This document shows, in pieces, positions 1-10,401 of a stretch of 64,000 nucleotides of DNA. Under the pieces are notes generated by a model that was not told the DNA's origin, did not search any database, and was given only the letters and a program-made list of their open reading frames with translations. How positions within the stretch are numbered: the stretch's first letter is position 1; each line of letters opens with the position of its first letter. The DNA comes from Cherax quadricarinatus (lineage: Eukaryota > Arthropoda > Malacostraca > Decapoda > Parastacidae), in contig NC_091391.1 in the NCBI RefSeq assembly GCF_038502225.1, positions 4,445,719 to 4,509,718 of the forward strand, read 5' to 3'. The position numbers were made by a program, and so were the translations under genes.

Positions 1-838
1 TCACGTACTATGACTCGTTACCTCCCTGTCAGATATTATCCGATCCATTGCAGTGCCCTTCCTGTTATATGCGCCTAATCCTGTAGCTTCCTCTTGTGAG
101 GAACTGTGTTGAAGGCCTTCCTGCAATCCAGGAAAATGCAATCAACCCACCTCTCTCTCTCGTGTCTTCCTTCTGTTACTTTATCATAAAACTCCAGAAG
201 GTTTGTGACACAGAATTTGCCTTCCATGCTGGTTGTCGTTTATAATCTTGTTCCGCTCCAGGTGCTCCCCCACTCTCCTCCTGATAATCTTCTCCATGAC
301 TTTGCATACTATACACGTCAGAGACACTGGTCTGTAGTTTAGTGCCTCTTTTCTGTCTCCTATTTTAGAAATGGGGATTACATTTGCCATCTTCCATACC
401 TCAGTAGTTTCCCAGTTTCAAGGGATGTGTTGAAGATTGTGGTTAGTGGCACACACAGCTTCTCTGCTCCTTCTCTAAGGACCTACAGGGAAATGTCAGG
501 TCCCATTGTCTTTGAGGTATCAAGGTCAGTTAGCAGCTTCTTCACCTCCTCAGTTGTGTGCATGTCATCCAGCACTTGTTGGTGTATTCCCTGTTGGTGT
601 CCCCCTCTGTCCTGTCTTCCAAGACTCCTTCCTGCCTGCACTGTAAATATTTCCTAAAATCTCATGTTGAGCTCCTCACATACCTCTTGATCGCTTCTGG
701 TGAGTTCTCCATCTTCTTTCCCCAGCCTGATCACATGGTCTTTGACTGTTGTCTTCCTCCTAATGTGGCTATATAGCAGTTTCGGGTCAGACTTGACTTC
801 CGATGCTGTGTTGTTTTCATACTGTCGCTGGGTGTGTA
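1..838 (-). mobile_element. LINE-A copy a1, RT-region fragment
   Basis: On the minus strand this stretch matches the RT-coding part of the other LINE-A copies (compare about 1919-2695). It runs off the left edge of the window, so the 3' part is not seen. It carries many small indels and substitutions relative to a3 and a4, so it is an old, dead copy. Its 5' end peters out near 838 into a short TAG/TGTG-rich tract. Confidence 0.85.
184..390 (-). pseudogene. LINE-A a1 reverse transcriptase fragment
   Basis: A 68-residue open stretch contains the RT signature NYRPVSLTCIVCKVMEKIIR, the block before the catalytic palm motif that is typical of non-LTR reverse transcriptases. Downstream (towards position 1) the DFNKAFD-type region is present but out of frame. 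No catalytic FADD box lies inside the window, so this is a broken remnant. Confidence 0.8.
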
Positions 839-900
839 GTAGTAGTAGCAGCAGTAGTGTATGTGTGTAGTGGTGGTAGTAGTAGTGTGTGTGTGTGTGT
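839..900. repeat. TAG-rich and (TG)n spacer between a1 and a2
   Basis: Interrupted TAG/GTGG units end in a pure (TG)n run at about 886-899. This run directly abuts the 3' end of LINE-A copy a2. Confidence 0.7.
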
Positions 901-2694
901 ACTCACCTAATTGTACTCACCTAATTGTGGTTGCAGGGGTCGAGACTCAGCTCCTGGCCCCGCCTCTTCACTGATCGCTACTGGATCCTCTCTCTCTCTG
1001 CTTCCTGAGCTTTGTCATACCTCTTCTTAAAACTATGTATGGTTCCTGCCTCCACTACTTCACTTGCTAGGCTATTCCACTTGCTGACAACTCTATGACT
1101 GAAGAAATACTTCCTAACGTCCCTGTGACTCGTCTGAGTCTTCAGCTTCCAGTTGTGACCCCTTGTCCCTGTGTCCCCTCTCTGGAACATCCTATCTCTG
1201 TCCACCTTGTCTATTCCCCGCAGTATCTTGTATGTCGTTATCATGTCTCCCCTGACCCTTCTGTCCTCCAGTGTCGTCAGTCCGATTTCCCTTAACCTTT
1301 CCTCGTACGACATTCCCTTGAGCTCTGGGACTAGCCTTGTTGCAAACCTTTGTACTTTCTCTAACTTCTTGACGTGCTTGACCAGGTGTGGATTCCAGAC
1401 TGGTGCTGCATACTCCAGTATGGGCCTAACATACACAGTGTACAGTGTCTTGAACGATTCCTTATTAAGGTATCGGAACGCTATTCTCAGGTTTGCCAGG
1501 CGCCCGTATGCTGCAGCGGTTATTTGGTTGATGTGTGCCTCCGGTGATGTGCTCGGTGTTATGGTCACCCCAAGGTCTTTCTCCCTGAGTGAGGTCTGTA
1601 GTCTTTGTCCACCTACCCTATACTCTGTCTGCGGTCTTCTTTGCCCCTCCCCAATCTTCATGACTTTGCATTTGGCTGGATTGAATTCGAGAAGCCAGTT
1701 ACTGGACCACATGTCCAGCCTCTCCAGGTCTCTTTGCAGTCCTGCCTCATCCTCGTCCGATTTAATTCTTCTCATCAACTTCACGTCATCTGCGAACAGG
1801 GACATTTCAGAGTCTATTCCTTCCATCATGTCGTTCACATATATCAAAAATAGCACTGGTCCTAGAACTGACCCCTGTGGGACCCCGCTCGTAACAGGCG
1901 CCCACTGTGATACCTCTTCACGTACCATGACTCGTTGCTGCCTCCCTGTCAGGTATTCCCTTATCCATTGCAGTGCCCTTCCTTTTAGTGCGCCTGATCC
2001 TCCAGCTTCTGCACTAATCTCTTGTGGGGAACTGTGTCAAAGGCCTTCCTGCAGTCTAGGAAAACGCAATCTACCCAACCCTCTCTCTCGTGTCTTACTT
2101 CTGTTACCTTGTCATAAAACTCCAGGAGGTTTGTGATACAAGATTTGCCTTCCATGAACCCATGCTGGTTTTCATTTATAATCTTGTTCCTTTCCAGGTG
2201 TTCGACCACTCTCCTCCTGATAATCTTCTCCATGACTTTGCACACGATACATGTCAGAGACACAGGTCTGTAGTTTAGTGCCTCGTTTCTGTTTCCTTTC
2301 TTAAATATGGGGACTACATTAGCTGTCTTACATTTCTCAGGTAGTTGCCCAGTTTCAAGGGATGTGTTGAAGATTGTGGTTAGAGGCACACACAGCATCT
2401 CTGCTCCTTCTCTAAGGACCCATGGGGAGATGTTGTCCGGTCCCATCGCCTTTGAGGTGTCAAGGTCACTTAAGAGCTTCTTCACCTCCTCCTCAGTTGT
2501 TCGTATGTCATCCAACACTTGTTGGTATATTCCCTCTTGATGTTCCCTTCTGCGCTGTCTTCCCACAGCCCTTCCTGTCTCTACTGTAAAAACTTCCTTA
2601 AATCTCCTGTTCAGCTCCTCACATACCTCCTGATCATTTCTTGTGAGTTCTCCACCTTGTGTCCTTAATCTGATCACCTGGTCTTTGACTGTTG

Positions 2695-2695
<1 letters not shown>
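901..2695 (-). mobile_element. LINE-A copy a2, 5'-truncated with 3' end
   Basis: Minus-strand APE-type non-LTR retrotransposon. The 3' terminus (901-977) carries the family's short 3' UTR with two tandem copies of a tail unit ending AATTAGGTGAGT (read on the minus strand) and no poly-A. It begins 5'-truncated at about 2695, directly against a (CA)n tract. It covers the RT domain and the C-terminal domain but not the endonuclease. The RT block GVPQGSVLGPVLFLIYVNDM and a FADD box suggest the CR1/L2/Rex1-type group; the clade assignment is tentative. Confidence 0.9.
978..2677 (-). pseudogene. LINE-A a2 reverse transcriptase, frameshifted
   Basis: Two open segments on the minus strand, 1985-2677 (230 aa, RT N-terminal half) and 978-1928 (316 aa, RT C-terminal half plus C-terminal domain), together cover most of RT. 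Catalytic features seen are CRKAFDTVPHKRL (motif A, D present) and SLFADDVKL (motif C, DD present). Compared with a4, one C is missing near 1997 (TTTTAGTGCG instead of TTTTACGTGCG), which explains the change of frame. The endonuclease is missing through 5' truncation, so this copy is not autonomous. Confidence 0.85.

Positions 2696-2725
<30 letters not shown>
2696..2725. repeat. (TG)n microsatellite at LINE-A 5' junction
   Basis: A TG run with one CG interruption directly abuts the truncated 5' end of LINE-A a2. On the element's own strand it reads (CA)n. Confidence 0.85.
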
Positions 2726-2729
2726 TAAT

Positions 2730-5695
2730 TAAGGCATGATAGTAACCCTGAGTGAGGGTATAATAGTGGGTTGTGTAGTGGTGGTAGTAGTGGTGGTAGT
2801 AGTGGTGGTAGTAGTGGTTGTAGTAGTGGTGGTAGTAGTGGTGGTAGTAGTGGTAGTAGTAGTGGTGGTAGTAGTGGTGGTAGTAGTGGTGGTAGTAGTG
2901 GTGTTAAGGCAGGATAGTAACCCTGAGTGAGGGTATAATAGTGGGTTGTGTAGTGGTGGTAGTAGTAGTAGTGGTGGTGGTAGTAGTGGTAAGGCAGGAT
3001 AGTAACCCTGAGTGAGGGTATAATAGAGGGTTGTGTAGTGGTGGTAGTAGTGGTGGTAGTAGTGGTAGTAGTAGTGGTGGTAGTAGTGGTGGTAGTAGTG
3101 GTAGTAGTAGTGGTAGTAGTGGTAGTAGTGGTATTAATGCAGGATAGTAACCCTGAGTGAGGGTATAATAGTGGGTTGTGTAGTGGTGGTAGTAGTGGTG
3201 GTAGTAGTGGTGGTAGTAGTGGTGTTAAGGCAGGATAATAACCCTGAGTGAGGGTATAATAGTGGGTTGTGTAGTGGTGGTAGTAGTGGTGGTAGTAGTG
3301 GTGGTAGTAGTGGTGGTAGTAGTGGTGGTAGTATTGGTGGTAGTATTGGTATTAAGGCAGGATATTAACCCTGAGTGAGGGTATAATAGTGGGTTGTGTA
3401 GTGGTGGTAGTAGTGGTAGTAGTGGTAGTATTGGTATTAAGGCAGGATATTAACCCTGAGTGAGGGTATAATAGTGGGTTGTGTAGTGGTGGTAGTAGTG
3501 GTAGTGGTAGTAGTGGTGGTAGTAGTGGTGGTAGTAGTGGTTGTAGTAGTGGTGTTAAGGCAGGATAATAACCCTGAGTGAGGGTATAATAGTGGGTTGT
3601 GTAGTGGTGGTAGTAGTGGTTGTAGTAGTGGTGGTAGTAGTGGTGGTAGTAGTGGTGGTAGTAGTGGTGTTAAGGCAGGATAATAACCCTGAGTGAGGGT
3701 ATAATAGTGGGTTGTGTAGTGGTGGTAGTAGTGGTGGTAGTAGTGGTAGTAGTAGTGGTGGTGGTAGTAGTGGTGGTAGTAGTGGTATTAAGGCAGGATA
3801 GTAACCCTGAGTGAGCGTATAATAGTGGGTTGTGTAGTGGTGGTAGTAGTGGTGGTAGTAGTGGTGGTAGTAGTGGTTGTAGTAGTGGTGGTAGTAGTGG
3901 TGGTAGTAGTGGTGGTAGTAGTGGTGTTAAGGCAGGATAGTAACCCTGAGTGAGGGTATAATAGTGGGTTGTGTAGTGGTGGTAGTAGTAGTGGTGGTAG
4001 TAGTGGTGGTAGTAGTGGTGGTAGTAGTGGTGGTAGTAGTGGTGGTAGTAGTGGTAGTAGTAGTGGTGGTGGTAGTAGTGGTGGTAGTAGTGGTGGTAGT
4101 AATGGTAGTAGTAGTAGTGGTAGTAGTTGTGGTGGTAGCAATGGTGGTAGTAATGGTGGTAGTAATGCTGGTAGTAATGGTGGTAGTAGTAGTAGTAGTG
4201 GTAGTAGTAGTGGTGGTGGTAGTAATGGTGGTAGTAGTGGTGTTAAGGCAAGATAGTAACCCTGAGTGAGGGTAAAATAGTGGGTTGTGTAGTGGTGGTA
4301 GTAGTAGTGGTGGTAGTAGTGGTGTTAAGGCAGGATAGTAACCCTGAGTGAGCGTATAATAGTGGGTTGTGTAGTGGTGGTAGTAGTGGTTGTAGTAGTG
4401 GTAGTAGTGGTTGTAGTAGTGGTGGTAGTAGTGGTGGTAGTAGTGGTGGTAGTAGTGGTGGTAGTAGTGGTGGTGATAGTAGTGGTGATAGTAGTGGTGG
4501 TAGTAGTGGTTGTAGTAGTGGTGGTAGTAGTGGTGGTAGTAGTGGTGGTAGTAGTGGTGGTAGTAGTGGTGGTAGTAGTGGTTGTAGTAGTGGTGGTAGT
4601 AGTGGTGGTAGTAGTGGTGGTAGTAGTGGTTGTAGTAGTGGTGGTAGTAGTGGTTGTAGTAGTGGTAGTAGTGGTGGTAGTAGTGGTGGTAGTAGTGGTT
4701 GTAGTAGTGGTTGTAGTAGTGGTTGTAGTAGTGGTGGTAGTAGTGGTGGTAGTAGTGGTGGTAGTAGTGGTTGTAGTAGTGGTGGTAGTAGTGGTTGTAG
4801 TAGTGGTGGTAGTAGTGGTGGTAGTAGTGGTTGTAGTAGTGGTGGTAGTAGTGGTGGCAGTAGTGGTGGTAGTAGTGGTTGTAGTAGTGGTGGTAGTGGT
4901 TGTAGTAGTGGTGGTAGTGGTGGTAGTAGTGGTTGTAGTAGTGGTGGTAGTAGTGGTGGTAGTAGTGGTGGCAGTAGTGGTGGTAGTGGTGGTTGTAGTA
5001 GTGGTGGTAGTAGTGGTGGTAGTAGTGGTTGTAGTAGTGGTGGTAGTAGTGGTTGTAGTAGTGGTTGTAGTAGTGGTGGTAGTAGTGGTGGCAGTAGTGG
5101 TGGCAGTAGTGGTGGTAGTAGTGGTTGTAGTAGTGGTGGTAGTAGTGGCTGTAGTAGTGGTGGTAGTGGTGGTAGTAGTGGTGGTAGTAGTGGTTGTAGT
5201 AGTGGTGGTAGTAGTGGTTGTAGTAGTGGTGGTAGTAGTGGTGGTAGTAGTGGTGGCAGTAGTGGTGGTAGTGGTGGTTGTAGTAGTGGTGGTAGTAGTG
5301 GTGTTAAGGCAGGATAATAACCCTGAGTGAGGGTATAATAGAGGGTTGTGTAGTGGTGGTAGTAGTGGTGGTAGTAGTGGTGGTAGTAGTGGTTGTAGTA
5401 GTGGTGGTAGTAGTGGTGTTAAGGCAGGATAATAACCCTGAGTGAGGGTATAATAGAGGGTTGTGTAGTGGTGGTAGTAGTGGTGGTAGTAGTGGTGGTA
5501 ATAGTGGTGGTAGTAGTGGTTGTGGTAGTAGTGGTGGTAGTAGTGGTGGTAGTAGTGGTGGTAGTATAAGGCAGTGAGTGAGGGTATAATAGAGGGTTGT
5601 GTAGTGGTGGTAGTAGTGGTGGTAATAGTGGTGGTAGTAGTGGTGGTAGTAGTGGTATTAAGGCAGGATAGTAACCCTGAGTGAGTGAGAGGGTT
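2730..5695. repeat. Nested array: anchor plus GGTAGT-type microsatellite
   Basis: About 17 repeats of a conserved anchor of roughly 50 nt, which includes AACCCTGAGTGAGGGTATAA and GGGTTGTGTAG, alternate with variable runs of a degenerate (GGTGGTAGTAGT)n microsatellite. The inner runs differ from under 50 nt to almost 950 nt (4370-5305). Long open frames here encode only poly-Val, poly-Thr or Gly/Ser and are artefacts of the trinucleotide pattern. Confidence 0.95.
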
Positions 5696-5817
5696 GTAGT
5701 TATTAATTCTCCTCAGATAGGACAGACTTTCGTTATTACTCTCCTGGTCAGTAATGGACTTGTAAATAATGAACATTTAGGCCTAATAACTGAGTTAATG
5801 TAGTTTGCTGGAGGTCA

Positions 5818-5990
5818 CATGTTCTTGTTCTTGCTGTTTTGTTCTTACTGTTTTTGTTCTAATTTTTATGCTCTTGTTCTATCATGTTTTTCTTGTTCAT
5901 GTTTTTGTTCTTGTTCTTTTGTTATTGTTCATGCTATTGTTTTTCTTTTTTCTTGTTTCTGTTCTTGTTTCTTGTTCTTTTCCCAGCAGA
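5818..5990. repeat. Imperfect TTGTTC-rich tract
   Basis: Irregular repetition of TTGTTC and TTCTTG, a low-complexity pyrimidine/TG-rich stretch. The flanks 5696-5817 and 5991-6090 show nothing I recognise. Confidence 0.6.
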
Positions 5991-6104
5991 ACTGGAGTCA
6001 CTATCATGTAAGAACTTTCATCTGTGACAAGTCATCCACAGAGAAAATTTTCACTTCATGAGGACAAAAAAACCATATTAATAATATATATTAACCCCTT
6101 AACT

Positions 6105-8005
6105 GTCCAAACATAGATCTACGTTATTACCGCTAGTGCTCCAAACGTAGATCTACGTTATTACCGCTAGTGCTCCAAACGTAGATCTACGTTGTTACCA
6201 TACCCGGCCGGGATTGAACCCGCGGTCATAGAGTCTCAAAACTCCAGCCCGTCGCGTTAGCCACTAGACCAGCTAGCCACAATAAGATTCATCCAACTAG
6301 GTATATTTCTACACCATACCGATTTCTACACCATTACGATTTCTTGAGTCATGTTGATGGCAGTGAAGGGACTTGAGCTAGAGTTCGTCACGGCCACGCT
6401 AGCTGGAGATTCGTCTGTAAAAACTTGCATTTGTGGTCACAGTGGTGGCCTGTGCTAACCTTCCTATGGTGTAGAAATATACCTAGTTGGATGAATCTTA
6501 TTGTGGCTAGCTGGTCTAGTGGCTAACGCGACGGGCTGGAGTTTTGAGACTCTATGACCGCGGGTTCAATCCCGGCTGGGGGTATGGTTTATTTGCAATC
6601 GTGTCATTACGATTTCTTGAGTTACGTTGTTACTGCTAGCGCTCCAAACGTAGATCTACATTGTTACCGCTAGCGCTCCAAACGTAGATCTACGTTGTTA
6701 CCGCTAGCGCTCCAAACGTAGATCTACGTTGTTACCGCTAGCGCTCCAAACGTAGATCTACGTTGTTACCGCTAGCGCTCCAAATGTAGATCTACGTTGT
6801 TACTGCTAGTGCTCCAAACGTAGATCTACATTGTTACTGCTAGTGCTCCAAACGTAGATCTACATTGTTACTGCTAGTGCTCCAAACGTAGATCTACGTT
6901 GTTACCGCTAGCGCTCCAAATGTAGATCTACGTTGTTACTGCTAGTGCTCCAAACGTAGATCTACATTGTTACTGCTAGTGCTCCAAACGTAGATCTACA
7001 TTGTTACCGCTAGTGCTCCAAACGTAGATCTACATTGTTACCGCTAGTGCTCCAAACGTAGATCTACGTTGTTACCGCTAGTGCTCCAAACGTAGATCTA
7101 CATTGTTACCACTAGCGCTCCAAACGTAGATCTACATTGTTACCACTAGCGCTCCAAACGTAGATCTACATTGTTACCACTAGCGCTCCAAACGTAGATC
7201 TACATTGTTACCACTAGCGCTCCAAACGTAGATCTACATTGTTACCGCTAGCGCTCCAAACGTAGATCTACATTGTTACTGCTAGTGCTCCAAACGTAGA
7301 TCTACATTGTTACCGCTAGTGCTCCAAACGTAGATCTACATTGTTACCGCTAGTGCTCCAAACGTAGATCTACGTTATTACCGCTAGTGCTCCAAACGTA
7401 GATCTACGTTATTACCGCTAGTGCTCCAAACGTAGATCTACGTTATTACCGCTAGTGCTCCAAACGTAGATCTACGTTATTACCGCTAGTGCTCCAAACG
7501 TAGATCTACGTTATTACTGCTAGTGCTCCAAACGTAGATCTACGTTGTTACCACTAGCGCTACGTAGATCTACTAGTGCTCCAAACGTAGATCTACGTTG
7601 TTACTGCTAGTGCTCCAAACGTAGATCTACGTTATTACCGCTAGCACTCCAAACGTAGATCTACGTTGTTACCACTAGTGCTCCAAACGTAGATCTACGT
7701 TGTTACCACTAGCGCTCCAAACGTAGATCTACGTTGTTACCGCTAGTGCTCCAAACGTAGATCTACGTTGTTACCACTAGTGCTCCAAACGTAGATCTAC
7801 GTTGTTACCGCTAGCGCTCCAAACGTAGATCTACGTTGTTACCGCTAGCGCTCCAAACGTAGATCTACGTTGTTACTGCTAGTGCTCCAAACGTAGATCT
7901 ACGTTGTTACCGCTAGTGCTCCAAACGTAGATCTACGTTGTTACTGCTAGTGCTCCAAACGTAGATCTACGTTGTTACTGCTAGCATTCCAAATATAGAT
8001 CTATG
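6105..8005. repeat. 34-bp palindromic satellite
   Basis: About 45 units of 34 bp, interrupted at 6198-6622. Each unit holds the perfect 16-bp palindrome AACGTAGATCTACGTT and a second palindrome CGCTAGCG in its best-kept form, so it could form serial hairpins or cruciforms. Variant positions (CGTT or CATT; TTACC or TTACT) recur in blocks, which suggests local unequal exchange or gene conversion. Confidence 0.9.
6198..6622. mobile_element. Inverted pair of tRNA-derived SINE copies
   Basis: Two arms of about 120 nt (6198-6317 minus, 6467-6587 plus) are near-perfect inverted copies. Each carries a pol III B-box-like GGTTCAATCCC preceded by an A-box-like GCTGGTCTAGTGG, as in a tRNA-headed SINE. 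An 18-bp direct repeat, CATTACGATTTCTTGAGT, at 6332-6349 and 6605-6622 brackets the plus copy and looks like a target-site duplication. The pair sits inside the 34-bp satellite. Confidence 0.7.
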
Positions 8006-8210
8006 TTTGGACAGTTAAGGGATTAAATACGTATTTACATACACGCAGATATTTATTAATGTACTCGGAGACATATTATAGTGTTATGGTGGTGTAAGTT
8101 TATTAAGGTCCGGGTACAATTAAATACAGGCATCATGCAGAGTATAATTATCATACACAGTATATTGCAATAACATCGCAATAAATGGGTGATACCACAA
8201 TATACAAAGC

Positions 8211-8331
8211 AACCACTGTGAAAAAATGGTGAGCTTGGAAGCACTGTGGTGACTTCCCACATTATCAAGGTCCTTGATAATGTGGGAAGTCACGAAAGCA
8301 CTTGGAAGTTCACTATTTTTTCACAGTGGTT
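8211..8331. repeat. Long imperfect hairpin with 45-nt near-perfect core
   Basis: The core 8249-8293 has perfect 22-nt arms around a single T (the left arm begins GTGACTTCCCACATTATC). Outer arms AACCACTGTGAAAAAAT (8211-8227) and its inverted partner (8315-8331) extend the fold with mismatches. It could be a small foldback element. No coding content. The flank 8027-8210 shows nothing recognisable. Confidence 0.8.
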
Positions 8332-8384
8332 GTTGTGCGTAGTGTAAATAACCCAAGATAATCCAGAAAAGTCAAACAAGGTGA

Positions 8385-10245
8385 TTTATTAGTCTGGTGG
8401 CTAAAGCTCTCGCTTCACACGGCGAGGGTCCGGGTTCGATTCCTAGCGAGGGTAGAAAGATTGGGCGTGTTTCTTTACACCTTTTTATATTCACCCATCA
8501 GTAAAATGGGTACCTGAGTGTTAGAAGACTGGTGTGTGTCACATCCTGGGTGTTAGTGGACTATGTGGGTCGCATCCTGGGTGTTAGTGGACTGGTGTGG
8601 GTCGCATCCTGGGTGTTAGTGGACTGGTGTGGGTGGCATCCTGAGTGTTAGTGGACTGGTGTGGGTCACATCCTGGGTGTTAGTGGACTGGTGTGGGTCA
8701 CATCCTGGGTGTTAGTGAACTAGTGTGGGTCACATCCTGGGTGTTAGTAGACTGGTGTGGGTCACATCCTGGATGTTAGTGGGCTGGTGTGGGTCACATC
8801 CTGGGTGTTAGTGGGCTGGTGTGGGTCACATCCTGGGTGTTAGCGGACTGGTGTGGGTCACATTCTGGGTGTTAGTGAACTGGTGTGGGTCACATCCTGG
8901 GTGTTAGTGGACTGGTGTGGGTCACATCCTGGATGTTAGTGGGCTGGTGTGGGTCACATCTTGGGTGTTAGTGGACTGGTGTTGGTCACATCCTGGATGT
9001 TAGTGGGCTGGTGTGGGTCACATCCTGGGTGTTAGTGGACTGGTGTGGGTCACATCCTGGATGTTAGTGGGCTGGTGTGGGTAACATCCTGGGTGTTAGT
9101 GGACTGGTGTGGGTCACATCCTGGATGTTAGTGGACTGGTATGGGTCATATCCTGGGTGTTAGTGGACTGGTGTGGGTCACATCCTGGGTGTTAGTGGAC
9201 TGGTGTGGGTCACATCCTGGGTGTTAGTGGACTGGTGTGGGTCGCATCCTGGGTGTTAGTGGACTGGTTTGGGTCGCATCCTGGGTGTTAGTGGACTGGT
9301 GTGGGTCACATCCTTGGTGTTAGCTGACTGGTGTGGGTCACATCCTGGGTGTTAGTGAACTGCTGTGGGTCACATCCTTGGTGTTAGCTGACTGGTATGG
9401 GTCATATCCTGGGTGTTAGTGGACTGGTGTGGGTCACATCCTTGGTGTTAGCTGACTGGTGTGGGTAACATCCTGGGTGTTAGTGGACTGGTTTGGGTCG
9501 CATCCTGGGTGTTAGTGGACTGGTGTGGGTCACATCCTTGGTGTTAGCTGACTGGTGTGGGTCGCATCCTGGGTGTTAGTGGACTGGTGTGGGTCACATC
9601 CTTGGTGTTAGCTGACTGGTATGGGTCATATCCTGGGTGTTAGTGGACTGGTGTGGGTCACATCCTTGGTGTTAGCTGACTGGTGTGGGTAACATCCTGG
9701 GTGTTAGTGGACTGGTATGGGTAACATCCTGGGTGTTAGTGGACTGGTGTTGGTCACATCCTGGGTGTTAGTGGACTGGTGTGGGTCATATCCTGGGTGT
9801 TAGTGGACTGGTGTGGGTCACATCCTGGGTGTTAGTGGACTGGTGTGGGTCACATCCTGGGTGTTAGTGGACTGGTGTGGGTCATATCTTGGGTGTTAGT
9901 GGACTGGTGTGGGTCGCATCCTGGGTGTTAGTGGACTGGTGTGGGTCACATCCTGGGTGTTAGTGGACTGGTGTGGGTCACATCCTGGGTGTTAGTGGAC
10001 TGGTGTGGGTCACATCCTGGGTGTTAGTGGACTGGTGTGGGTCACATCCTGGGTGTTAGTGGACTGGTGTGGGTCGCATCCTGGGACAAAACTGACCTAA
10101 TTTGCGGGAAATGCTCAGCATAACAAGCGACTTTCTATATAGTAGTATGTCACTGATGTCAGCTATGATCTGTATACCTTGTACATGTACTTGTATACCT
10201 TGTACATGTACTTGTATACCTTGTACATGTACTGGTAGAAATAAA

Positions 10246-10311
<66 letters not shown>
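8385..10311 (+). mobile_element. SINE-V copy 1: tRNA head, VNTR, body, TTA tail
   Basis: Modules in order: a tRNA-like head (about 8392-8450; B box GGTTCGATTCC at 8433-8443, with TTCACAC suggesting a tRNA-Val-type origin); a linker; about 49 copies of a 32-bp unit (8515-10085); a unique body (10086-10170); three copies of a 21-bp unit (10171-10233); AATAAAG and a (TTA)n tail to 10311. The same order recurs at 20455-22044, which shows it is one composite retroposon rather than a chance neighbourhood. Confidence 0.8.
8515..10085 (+). repeat. 32-bp VNTR inside SINE-V copy 1
   Basis: The 32-bp unit includes GTGTTAGTGGACTGGTGTGG followed by GTCACATCCTGG, about 49 units. Variants (CACATC or CGCATC; GGACTG, GGGCTG or CTGACTG) appear in short runs. 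A single unit of the same sequence lies inside the unexpanded SINE at 50370-50665. Confidence 0.95.
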
Positions 10312-10321
10312 GGGTTCTTGA

Positions 10322-10323
<2 letters not shown>

Positions 10324-10399
<76 letters not shown>
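10324..10399. repeat. (CA)n microsatellite at LINE-A a3 5' junction
   Basis: A pure CA run of about 76 nt directly abuts the truncated 5' end of LINE-A copy a3. Confidence 0.95.

Positions 10400-10401
<2 letters not shown>

Larger units (their letters stand above)
6091..8026. mobile_element. piggyBac-like inverted-repeat element, satellite-filled
   Basis: TTAA lies at both ends (6091-6094 and 8023-8026). Inside these, near-perfect terminal inverted repeats begin CCCCTTAACTGTCC on the left and, read inward from the right, TCCCTTAACTGTCC, each continuing into AAACATAGATCTA. A TTAA duplication with CCY-starting ends is the classic piggyBac layout (established knowledge). No transposase frame is present, so it is non-autonomous. 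The interior is almost wholly a 34-bp satellite that resembles the subterminal sequence, plus a nested SINE pair at 6198-6604. Confidence 0.75.

Noticed and set aside
2736..5776. Long open frames of poly-Val, poly-Thr and Gly/Ser-rich protein
   Set aside because: They follow from a GGTAGT-type microsatellite that has no stops in several frames on both strands. No start context, domain or non-repeat part supports a gene.
8392..8450. Functional tRNA genes at 8.4, 20.5, 25.1, 50.6, 6.2 and 6.5 kb
   Set aside because: A and B boxes are present, but acceptor stems do not pair cleanly and each head continues into a SINE body or VNTR. They are tRNA-derived SINE heads.
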